In this document: positions 17,325 through 24,187 of the stretch, piece after piece | Position numbering within the stretch: position 1 is the first letter of the stretch | How the letters are laid out: each line of letters begins with the position of its first letter | DNA from: Paenibacillus piscarius | Lineage (GTDB): Bacteria; Bacillota; Bacilli; Paenibacillales; Paenibacillaceae | NCBI RefSeq assembly: GCF_022234545.1 | Contig: NZ_JAIEUI010000001.1 | Coordinates: 186,001-250,000 of the forward strand | DNA: 64,000 bases | Direction: 5' to 3' | Translations under genes and position numbers: made by a program | Notes under the pieces: generated by a model | What the model was told of the DNA's origin: nothing | Seen by the model: the letters and a program-made list of their open reading frames with translations, nothing else | Database searches by the model: none

Positions 17325-19121
17325 TTACTTGTTGGCAACAGCATCAGCGCGCATTTTCACAATTTTCTCGGCTCTTTCTTTGTCAACCGCGAACACATCG
17401 TTCCAGCCGAGACCTTCCACATCGCTCTTCAGCTTGGTCCAGAGCTGGTCGAATTCCGCCTGGTCCTTGGCGAAGATCATTTTCCAGGAGGTGTTCTTCA
17501 CATAATCCGAGATCTGGCTGCGTTTGTTCTTGATGTCCGAGGAATCGGAGCCCAGACTGGTGTTGATGTTAGGCACGATGTCGATCATGTTGTTCTTCTG
17601 GTAGTACTCGGTCGGAGTGGTAGCACCATAGGTGTTCTGCCAGTCGGTGGTCAGCTTGGTTTTGTTCGCTTCGATGGTGGAAGCCCAGTACGTGCTGTTG
17701 TAGAACTCTTTGGTGTCCGGGTCAATGACGAAGTCACTCATAATCATCGAGTTCACCTTGCTCTGGCCGTCCTGGTAACCGCCGCCGCCGTATTCGGCAG
17801 GCACAGGGGTGTTTTCCTGGAATGCGGTCTGGCCGACTTCGGTCAGCTTGAATTTGCCGTCAGGTGTCTTTTCATAGTTGAAGCCCTCGAAGCCGTTCGT
17901 GTAGTAACGCAAGCCTTCCGGTGAAGACATCCAGTCCATCAGCTCCATGATTCTTTCCGGTTCTTTGGCTTTGGAGCCGATGGCGAACACTCGGCCGTTC
18001 CCGAAGTAAGCGTCACTGTTCTGGATCAGGTGGGTATCTGCAATTGGAACGGCTACGTTTCCGTCGCCCTGGTTGCCGCGTTCAATCGTATTGTAAAAGC
18101 CTCTCTGCCAGGAGTACCACAGGAGCAGCACCTGCTTGTTGGTCAGCTTCTCGGAGACCTTGTTCCAGTCCTGAGAAGGGGAGTCCGGGTCCACCAGACC
18201 CATCTTGTTGGCATCATAGTAGAATTGCAGAATCTTCTTGTACATGCTGTTGTCGTCTACAAGCGGCACGATGTCGCCCTTGGCATTCAACTGAATGGTG
18301 GTCGTGCCGTTTGGCTGCTCATAGCCGTACCAGTTGCTCAGCCAGCGGACATTCTCCATGCTGCCGCCGTCCCAGTCCTTCCAGAGGGTAATCGGAACAA
18401 TCGGCTTGCCGTCAGGTGTCTTCGGATATTTGGTCTGCATATCCTTCAGGGCAGTCATCAGATCATTCAGGTTATTGAGCTTCGGTGCGCCGATGCCTTT
18501 GTAATAATCCCAAGGCAGAATCGGGCTGGAGTAAGGCAGCTCTTCCGAGAAGGTGGTTGGTGACGTATCGGCGGTGAACGCAGGCAGGGCGTAGATTTTC
18601 CCCTCTGGATTCTGCTTCTCGAAGGCCACATTGAACGGCTTGAAGTGATTGTCTACATATTTGGACAGATGCTCTGTATTCTTGATCATGTCGGTAAGAT
18701 CCATAATCATGCCTGCCGGAATCAGTTCCTCGAGCTGGCTGTTCTCAATAATCAGGAGGTCGCCGAGGTCGCCGGATGCCGAGCGGGTCTTGTAGAGCTG
18801 GTCGCCCGCTACCTGCGGAGCCAGAATGTTCAGCGTGATGTTGAATTTGTCTTTGAGCAGCTTGCCGTACCAGCCGGTCTGTTCACCCTGATAGTTCGCC
18901 GCGTTGTCGAATACGGTAATGGTTAGCGGTTTGCTGTGATCAATGCCTGTGCTTGTGCCTGGATCGGATGACTCCGTGGGTGTTCCTGGTTCAGCCGTCC
19001 CCGCTGCATTGCCTCCGTTATTGGAGTTCCCGCTGCAGCCGCTTAGTGCGGTTGTTACCAGCAGAATGGTCGTTCCCAGCAGGAGTGCGGACTTTCTTCC
19101 CAGCTTATGATGTGTTCTCAT
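17325..19121 (-). CDS. Sugar ABC transporter binding lipoprotein
   Basis: The 598-residue protein carries a lipoprotein signal peptide with lipobox LSGC (Cys29), then a Gly/Thr/Ser-rich linker and a large extracellular solute-binding domain of the LplA-like class. It is the last gene of a minus-strand operon led by two permeases, with 45 bases between it and the gene at 19167. Placing the binding protein last reverses the order seen in the other cassettes here. GGGGGG is the probable ribosome site. The bound sugar is unknown. Confidence 0.92.
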   Translation of the reverse strand: MRTHHKLGRKSALLLGTTILLVTTALSGCSGNSNNGGNAAGTAEPGTPTESSDPGTSTGIDHSKPLTITVFDNAANYQGEQTGWYGKLLKDKFNITLNILAPQVAGDQLYKTRSASGDLGDLLIIENSQLEELIPAGMIMDLTDMIKNTEHLSKYVDNHFKPFNVAFEKQNPEGKIYALPAFTADTSPTTFSEELPYSSPILPWDYYKGIGAPKLNNLNDLMTALKDMQTKYPKTPDGKPIVPITLWKDWDGGSMENVRWLSNWYGYEQPNGTTTIQLNAKGDIVPLVDDNSMYKKILQFYYDANKMGLVDPDSPSQDWNKVSEKLTNKQVLLLWYSWQRGFYNTIERGNQGDGNVAVPIADTHLIQNSDAYFGNGRVFAIGSKAKEPERIMELMDWMSSPEGLRYYTNGFEGFNYEKTPDGKFKLTEVGQTAFQENTPVPAEYGGGGYQDGQSKVNSMIMSDFVIDPDTKEFYNSTYWASTIEANKTKLTTDWQNTYGATTPTEYYQKNNMIDIVPNINTSLGSDSSDIKNKRSQISDYVKNTSWKMIFAKDQAEFDQLWTKLKSDVEGLGWNDVFAVDKERAEKIVKMRADAVANK

Positions 19122-19166
19122 GTGTAGCCCCCCGAATGTTTAATGTATCATAAATGGCGCAGCGGA

Positions 19167-20132
19167 TTAGCCCTTAACCGCACCAATTATAATTCCTTTG
19201 ACGAAGAATCTCTGGAAAATCGGATATACCAGCAGGATTGGCGCGACTACGATAATGGTAACAGTCATGCGGATGGAGGTAGAGGTCTGCTTGGTCGCCA
19301 GGGTGGCCATGGCCGTTGAGCCGGAATTCTGCAGATTCACCATGGTCGACAAGGAGCTCGCCTGGTTGATGTAGTTATACAGAATGAACTGTAAGCTGTA
19401 CAGCTTACTGTCCGTCACCAGCAGCAGCGTATCCTGGAAGGAGTTCCACTGGTTGACCGCCGAGAAAATGGCAACGGTTGCAAGGATCGGCTTGCTGATC
19501 GGCAGAATGACTTTGTAGAAGATCGTGAAGATTCCCGCGCCGTCAATGCTGGCCGCCTGCTGCAGCTCCTTCGGTGTCGCTTCCACGAAGGTTTTGACCA
19601 GGATAATGAAGAAGGGAGCGACAACGGACGGAAGAATGTAAGCCAGGAAGTTATCCGTCAGATGCAGCGATCTCATGGTCAGATACCAGGGAATGATCCC
19701 GGCGTTGAAGAACATTGTGATGATGGTGAAGCGGTACCAGAACTTTTTGCCCCACATATCCTCCTGGGCGAACATGAATCCGAGGAAGGCCGAAGCGCCG
19801 ACCGTCAGCAGCGTACCGATCACGGTTCTGCCGAGGGAGATCATGAACGCATTGCCGAGACCCGGGATTTTGAACACATCGATGTAGTTCTGGAAATGAA
19901 TCCCCTTAGGCCAGAAAATAATTTCGCCCTTCGCACTGAGATCGTTCGCGCTGATCGTATTGATGATGATCGAATAGAACGGATAGACGCAGAGGAAGGC
20001 GAACAGGGAGAACAGGATATAAATGACGGTGGAAATGAGTTTGTCGGTGGCGCTGACCCGCATTTTGACCGGTTTTTTGGTGAGGTCGATCTCACGGGTA
20101 TTTGGCGTAAGACTGGTCTGGTTGTCACTCAT
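19167..20132 (-). CDS. Sugar ABC transporter permease (YtcP/AraQ-like)
   Basis: This 321-residue membrane protein has about six transmembrane segments and an EAA loop with QAASIDGAGIF and ILPISKP. It ends with VKGIIIGAVKG, as YtcP-like permeases do. Its ATG overlaps the stop codon of the upstream permease by four bases (ATGA), which indicates translational coupling. GAGGAG lies about 8 bases upstream. It should form the channel with the protein encoded at 20129-21043. Confidence 0.93.
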   Translation of the reverse strand: MSDNQTSLTPNTREIDLTKKPVKMRVSATDKLISTVIYILFSLFAFLCVYPFYSIIINTISANDLSAKGEIIFWPKGIHFQNYIDVFKIPGLGNAFMISLGRTVIGTLLTVGASAFLGFMFAQEDMWGKKFWYRFTIITMFFNAGIIPWYLTMRSLHLTDNFLAYILPSVVAPFFIILVKTFVEATPKELQQAASIDGAGIFTIFYKVILPISKPILATVAIFSAVNQWNSFQDTLLLVTDSKLYSLQFILYNYINQASSLSTMVNLQNSGSTAMATLATKQTSTSIRMTVTIIVVAPILLVYPIFQRFFVKGIIIGAVKG

Positions 20133-21043
20133 ACGATGCCCTCTCCTCTGAACATTTTGGACAGCCCGTTTACTGAAAAGAGCAGCACAACGCTGATTAC
20201 ACTCTTCAGCATACTGATAGCAACGGAGACGGAATAGCTGCCGCCGCCCATGGCGAGGTTATACACATACAGATCAAGAACCTGAATTGTGTCCTTGTTA
20301 AACGCATTCTGGAAGACGAAATATTGCTCCAGCCCGTTGTTCAGGAAGCTGGCAATCTGAAGCATCAGCAGGACGAAGTACGTTGGCATCATGCTTGGCA
20401 GTACGACATGGCGGATCACCTGCATCCGGGTAGCGCCGTCTACATAAGCTGCTTCGTACAGCGATTCGTCAATGCCCATGATGGCTGCGATGTACAGAAT
20501 GGCGGACCAGCCGAGAGTCTTCCAGGTCGCCCAGGCCCACATTGTCCACCAGACATGCTCTGAGCTCTGGAGGAACATAGTTGGAGAATCGGTCAGCCCC
20601 GTCATATGCAGGAAGCCGTTGACCATCCCTTCGCTGGAGAACATGGAGAAGGCGAGGGAGTACACAAGCACCCAGCTGATGAAGTTCGGCAGCGTGGTGA
20701 CCGTCTGGATGAATTTGCGGAAACGTACTGCCTTGATCTCGGTCAGGAAGATAGCGAAAATCATCGGGAGCCAGGAGAACAGAATGCCCAGCCCGCTGAT
20801 GCCGAAGGTATTCCAGATGACCTGCATCAGCTGGTCGATCTTGACCTGATTCTCGATCAGGGAATGGAACCATTGGAAGCCGACGAACTCGGATTTGGAT
20901 AACGGGATAGGCGGGGTGTAATCAAAGAAGGCATATACCCATCCATAGAGCGGATAGTAAGCAAACACAGCAAGTAAAACCATAAAGGGAGAGATGTAAA
21001 GGAATTTCCGGAAAGAATTGCTTCTCATGCTCTGGCTGCGCAT
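20129..21043 (-). CDS. Sugar ABC transporter permease (LplB-like)
   Basis: The product of 304 residues has about six membrane spans and an EAA loop with EAAYVDGATRM and VLPSMMP. I start it at 21043 because GAGGAG lies about 7 bases before that ATG on the minus strand. The open frame extends to 21154, but the extra residues would overlap the putative leader and have no ribosome site. It is the first gene of the importer operon transcribed from the promoter near 21233-21261. Confidence 0.92.
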   Translation of the reverse strand: MRSQSMRSNSFRKFLYISPFMVLLAVFAYYPLYGWVYAFFDYTPPIPLSKSEFVGFQWFHSLIENQVKIDQLMQVIWNTFGISGLGILFSWLPMIFAIFLTEIKAVRFRKFIQTVTTLPNFISWVLVYSLAFSMFSSEGMVNGFLHMTGLTDSPTMFLQSSEHVWWTMWAWATWKTLGWSAILYIAAIMGIDESLYEAAYVDGATRMQVIRHVVLPSMMPTYFVLLMLQIASFLNNGLEQYFVFQNAFNKDTIQVLDLYVYNLAMGGGSYSVSVAISMLKSVISVVLLFSVNGLSKMFRGEGIV

Positions 21044-21207
21044 TGTTTCACTCCTCATCTTATTCTCTTTGTGTAATTGCTTCCTTGAGGCTAAGCCGAG
21101 GCTAGCAATTCCTTGTATTAGGCTGTCTGTCATCCCCCTTCTTCCCAAAAGCAATCTTAGTGCACGCGGCGGGTCTTCTGCTTGCTTTTCCCCGGGCCCC
21201 TCTGTAT

Positions 21208-21221
21208 TGATAACGCTTTCA
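21208..21221. promoter_or_regulatory. Perfect cre site (CcpA operator)
   Basis: TGATAACGCTTTCA matches the cre consensus TGWNANCGNTNWCA at every position. It sits a few bases downstream of the expected start point of the minus-strand promoter at 21233-21261, where CcpA would block the polymerase. This predicts glucose repression of the 20129-21043, 19167-20132 and 17325-19121 genes. Confidence 0.75.
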
Positions 21222-21232
21222 TGTATGAAACT

Positions 21233-21261
21233 ATAATAAATTATCGGTTATGTTCTAACAA
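21233..21261 (-). promoter_or_regulatory. Sigma-A-type promoter of the minus-strand importer operon
   Basis: On the minus strand, TTGTTA (21261-21256) and TATTAT (21238-21233) are 17 bases apart. The start point would fall near 21226, giving a leader of about 180 bases before the ATG at 21043. Confidence 0.6.
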
Positions 21262-21659
21262 TGACCGATCCTCATCAAATATTGATCTATTGTCAGGTCG
21301 AATCAGCTTGTGATCTTGCGGCGGGGTGGGCAGGAGGGGGAAAGGGAGAGGCAGGGGACGCGGATGAAACGGGCAAATGTATGGGACAAGTTCATGGGAG
21401 GTGAGGGAGGAGAGGAATGCTGGAGATTAAGTGGCGCGAAAAGTGGTGAGGTGGGCGGATGGGCTGAATGAAGTGTAAAAGTGCACTTGATTACATCAAT
21501 CGTCACATCAATCATCGGTAGAGGTGCGGGCCGGTGCGTACTGGAACAAACATAACATTAGTTTTCACACCAGCCCCACCAGTCACACCAACTACACCAA
21601 TCGAACAGCCGCATCAGCCGCTCCCACCGCTTGCGCCATTCCCACCGTCCCCGGCCGCC
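21262..21659. other. Gene-free stretch with a purine-rich, G-quadruplex-type segment
   Basis: No credible gene lies here. From 21310 to about 21440 the plus strand is strongly purine-rich. At 21323-21346 four G-runs of three or more (GGGG, GGG, GGGGG, GGG) are separated by loops of 1, 5 and 3 bases, fitting the G-quadruplex pattern. From about 21555 to 21655 the plus strand is C/A-rich with repeated CACCA-like words. Confidence 0.5.
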
Positions 21660-22436
21660 TCAAGCCGTAACGTAACACTGCTTACGGTACTCGTTCGCAC
21701 TCGTACCCGTGTAGGCTCTGAACTTCTTGTAGAACCAGTCGATTTCCGAGTACCCGACAGCGTCGGCAATCTCATAGATCTTCATGTCCGTCGTTTCCAG
21801 CAGCAGCTTCGCTTTCTCCATCCGCTGCCGCAGCAGATATTCGTTGAAGGACATCTGCTCCTGCTGCTTGAATTTCTGCCCGAGGTAGGCGCAATTGAAT
21901 TTCAGGGAGTCGGCAATTTGCTTAAGTGTAATATTACGATGGAGCTGTTCCTCCACGAATTGCTTGATGGTGCTGACAATCGGGCAGGCGGGCGCAGGCT
22001 CCCGGTGGATTACCGTCCGGTGAATCACCGCCTGTACCGGCTCAGGGTGCGTGCTTCCTATGGTACGAAGTCCCGACTTCACGGCCTCCAGACTTCTCTC
22101 CAGCTCGGCCGGATCAACCGGATCTGCCAGGTAATCGCTTACATTATACAAAAGCGCTTGGCGTGCCAGCCCGAAATCCCCGCTTCCTCCAAGAAGGATC
22201 ACCGGGACGGCGCTCTCCCTGCGGATCTGCCCGCACACATTCATGCCCGCAGTATGGGCACCCCTGATATTCAACAGCACCAGCGAGATGTTCTCCCTGC
22301 GGATCAGCCGGGGAAGGTCGGACGAATAATCAGCTTCCGCATGGACGATGAAATCCGGGAATTGGCCCTCTGCTATATACGAAGCGGTCTCCCGCATTTG
22401 GGCGTTCCGCTCTACACACAAGATTCTGTACAACAT
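21660..22436 (-). CDS. AraC-type regulator with degenerate receiver domain
   Basis: The 258-residue protein looks like a short YesN-type regulator, with a receiver-like half (about 3-115) and an AraC DNA-binding half (about 155-255, containing YEIADAVGYSEIDWFYKKFR and TSANEYRK). The receiver lacks its chemistry: the phosphoacceptor position is Asn56 (LVLLNIRG), the usual acidic pair reads Glu-Arg-Asn, and the conserved Lys before Pro is Asp (YLADPVDP). It has no partner kinase gene beside it. I start at the ATG at 22436; the preceding TTG is in frame but less likely. It is encoded back to back with the binding-protein gene at 22690, whose upstream region carries paired operators. Confidence 0.88.
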   Translation of the reverse strand: MLYRILCVERNAQMRETASYIAEGQFPDFIVHAEADYSSDLPRLIRRENISLVLLNIRGAHTAGMNVCGQIRRESAVPVILLGGSGDFGLARQALLYNVSDYLADPVDPAELERSLEAVKSGLRTIGSTHPEPVQAVIHRTVIHREPAPACPIVSTIKQFVEEQLHRNITLKQIADSLKFNCAYLGQKFKQQEQMSFNEYLLRQRMEKAKLLLETTDMKIYEIADAVGYSEIDWFYKKFRAYTGTSANEYRKQCYVTA

Positions 22437-22596
22437 CAAGACCCCGCTTTCCTGAGAAGTTAAGTCTGCCTGTATTCATTATGTGCAAGAGAAGGAAGCG
22501 CTACAATGTGCAATTCTTGCGCCAGGCTCCATTTGTTTACCTGATGAATTGCCAGCCCCGCGGCGGATAAGGCCCGCAGGTCCCAACCTATAATTT

Positions 22597-22637
22597 GACA
22601 GGTGAACACCTGAAATCAGACAGGTTGCTGCCTGAAA
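22597..22637 (+). promoter_or_regulatory. Tandem operator pair before the binding-protein gene
   Basis: GACAGGT-N5-CCTGAAA occurs twice, at 22597-22615 and 22619-22637, exactly 22 bases (about two helical turns) apart. The first copy contains the perfect palindrome CAGGTG-aa-CACCTG. A TATAAT (22589-22594) lies just upstream and a TTGACA overlaps the first copy. The arrangement suits a dimeric or AraC-type regulator, possibly the divergently encoded protein at 21660. Confidence 0.6.
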
Positions 22638-22638
22638 A

Positions 22639-22652
22639 TGTAAGCGCTAAAC
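22639..22652 (+). promoter_or_regulatory. Weak cre-like site
   Basis: TGTAAGCGCTAAAC matches the cre consensus except at its last two positions. It directly follows the tandem operators and precedes the ATG at 22690 by 37 bases. It is weaker than the site at 21208. Confidence 0.3.
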
Positions 22653-22689
22653 TTTCGAGGTAAGTCAATCAAATCTGGGGGGACACAAT

Positions 22690-24078
22690 ATGCGGGCAAA
22701 AAAAGTAATGTCAATATTCATCAGTTTGTTGTTATTGGGTACAACGGCGGCTTGCGGCGGAGGCGGCAACGGCGGGAGTGCAGGAGGCGGAGCTACGGCA
22801 GCACCGGCGGCAGCTACAGAGGCACCAGTGGCCGAAGCATCGCCGGAAGCCACACCGACGCCGGAGCCCAGCAACGCTACGCCGGAGATGGATTTCGATA
22901 TGGGGGGCCGGACGATCAAGATTGTCTCCTGGTGGGATATGACGATCCCCGAGGACAACCCGGACAATATCCAGCGCTCGAAGAATCTGAAGGAACTGAT
23001 GGCGAAGCATAACTTCAAGGTGGAATATGTGGCGCTTGACTTCGGCGAATACCAGAAGAAGGTTGTCGCTTCCCTGGTGGCCGGAGAGCCGCTTGGCGAT
23101 ATCGTGCGGATGGGCAAGGGTTATATGATTCCCGTGCTGACCAAGCAGGATCTGTTCTGGCCGGTGGACGAGTACACGAAGAACGAGAATGCCTTCAACC
23201 AGCGGATGACCACCGAATTCTCGCAATATGAGGGCCGGGGCTATGGCTTCTCGGAGAATGCGGGCAACCTGATCAGCGGGATTTTCTACAACCGGACCCT
23301 GATGAAGAAGCTGGGCATGAAGCCGCTGCAGGAGTATGTGAACGAGGACAACTGGAACTGGGAGACCTTCACCCAAGTGGCCAAAGAAGCGAACAAGGAT
23401 ACAGATAACAACGGAAAACTTGATGTCTGGGGCTTGGCCTCCGGCGGCTTCCTGGAAATGGCGCTGGCCTCGAACGAGACCGATCTGACGAAGGACGACA
23501 AGCAGAATCTGGATGATCCGAAGACGCTTGAGGTGTTCAAGTTCATCTCGAAGCTGGGTGCCGAGAAGGTAGCGCGGCCGACTGAAGGCGGAGACTGGCA
23601 GGAGCCGGCGCAATTTTTCCGCCAGGGGAACACGCTGATGTACGCAGGGGCCGATTATGAGGCGAACGGCTTCAAGACGGATATGAAGGATTATGATATC
23701 GGCTTTGTTCCTTTTCCTAAGGGGCCGAATGCTACTGAATACCACAGTGTGGAATCCAATGTCCAGTTCCTGACGATCCCGAAGAAGGCCGAGAATCCGG
23801 AGCAGCTGCTCTATATCTGGGAGAAAATCAACGACATCGAGTCGATCTATGACTATCCGAAGCAGGCATCGCTGGAGAGCACCTATGACAACGAGGATGA
23901 TATCAACAACGCCAAGCTGGTAGAGGGCGGGATGCTGCTGACGAACCACAATACGTTCTCGACCATGCCGTATTACGAGATGATTGACGAGCTGAAGAAG
24001 GGAACCTCAGCCTCAACAGTGATTGAGAAGTACAAGGCTAAGGTTCAGGCATCGGTAGACGCTGTCTACAAAAAATAA
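22690..24078 (+). CDS. Sugar ABC transporter binding lipoprotein (family 1)
   Basis: The 462-residue protein starts with a lipoprotein signal peptide ending at Cys22 (TTAAC), then a Gly- and Ala/Pro-rich linker to about residue 70, and a solute-binding domain of the usual MalE-like size. The motif DTDNNGKLDVWGLA (a calcium-like loop) is common in Paenibacillus sugar-binding proteins. GGGGGG upstream of the ATG provides a ribosome site. It opens the long plus-strand run and should work with the permeases at 27101 and 28063. A second, unusual binding protein is encoded directly downstream. Confidence 0.92.
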   Translation: MRAKKVMSIFISLLLLGTTAACGGGGNGGSAGGGATAAPAAATEAPVAEASPEATPTPEPSNATPEMDFDMGGRTIKIVSWWDMTIPEDNPDNIQRSKNLKELMAKHNFKVEYVALDFGEYQKKVVASLVAGEPLGDIVRMGKGYMIPVLTKQDLFWPVDEYTKNENAFNQRMTTEFSQYEGRGYGFSENAGNLISGIFYNRTLMKKLGMKPLQEYVNEDNWNWETFTQVAKEANKDTDNNGKLDVWGLASGGFLEMALASNETDLTKDDKQNLDDPKTLEVFKFISKLGAEKVARPTEGGDWQEPAQFFRQGNTLMYAGADYEANGFKTDMKDYDIGFVPFPKGPNATEYHSVESNVQFLTIPKKAENPEQLLYIWEKINDIESIYDYPKQASLESTYDNEDDINNAKLVEGGMLLTNHNTFSTMPYYEMIDELKKGTSASTVIEKYKAKVQASVDAVYKK

Positions 24079-24096
24079 CCGGATACCCGGTATGGT

Positions 24097-24141
24097 CAAC
24101 AGTCCCCGGCTGGCAGCAAGTGCGAGCCCGGCGGACTGTTG
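24097..24141 (+). other. Intercistronic stem-loop after the binding-protein gene
   Basis: CAACAGTCC (24097-24105) pairs perfectly with GGACTGTTG (24133-24141), with further GC pairing inside. No T-run follows, so it is more likely an mRNA-stabilising or attenuating structure than a full terminator. Confidence 0.55.
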
Positions 24142-24187
24142 TTCCGATTAGGATGATCATGATTCATCGCTTAAGGGGAGGAGAACG

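Noticed and set aside
22732..23949. 405-residue antisense open frame over the binding-protein gene
   Set aside because: The plus-strand gene has a signal peptide and clear family motifs. The antisense product shows only His/Arg/Leu-rich shadow composition.
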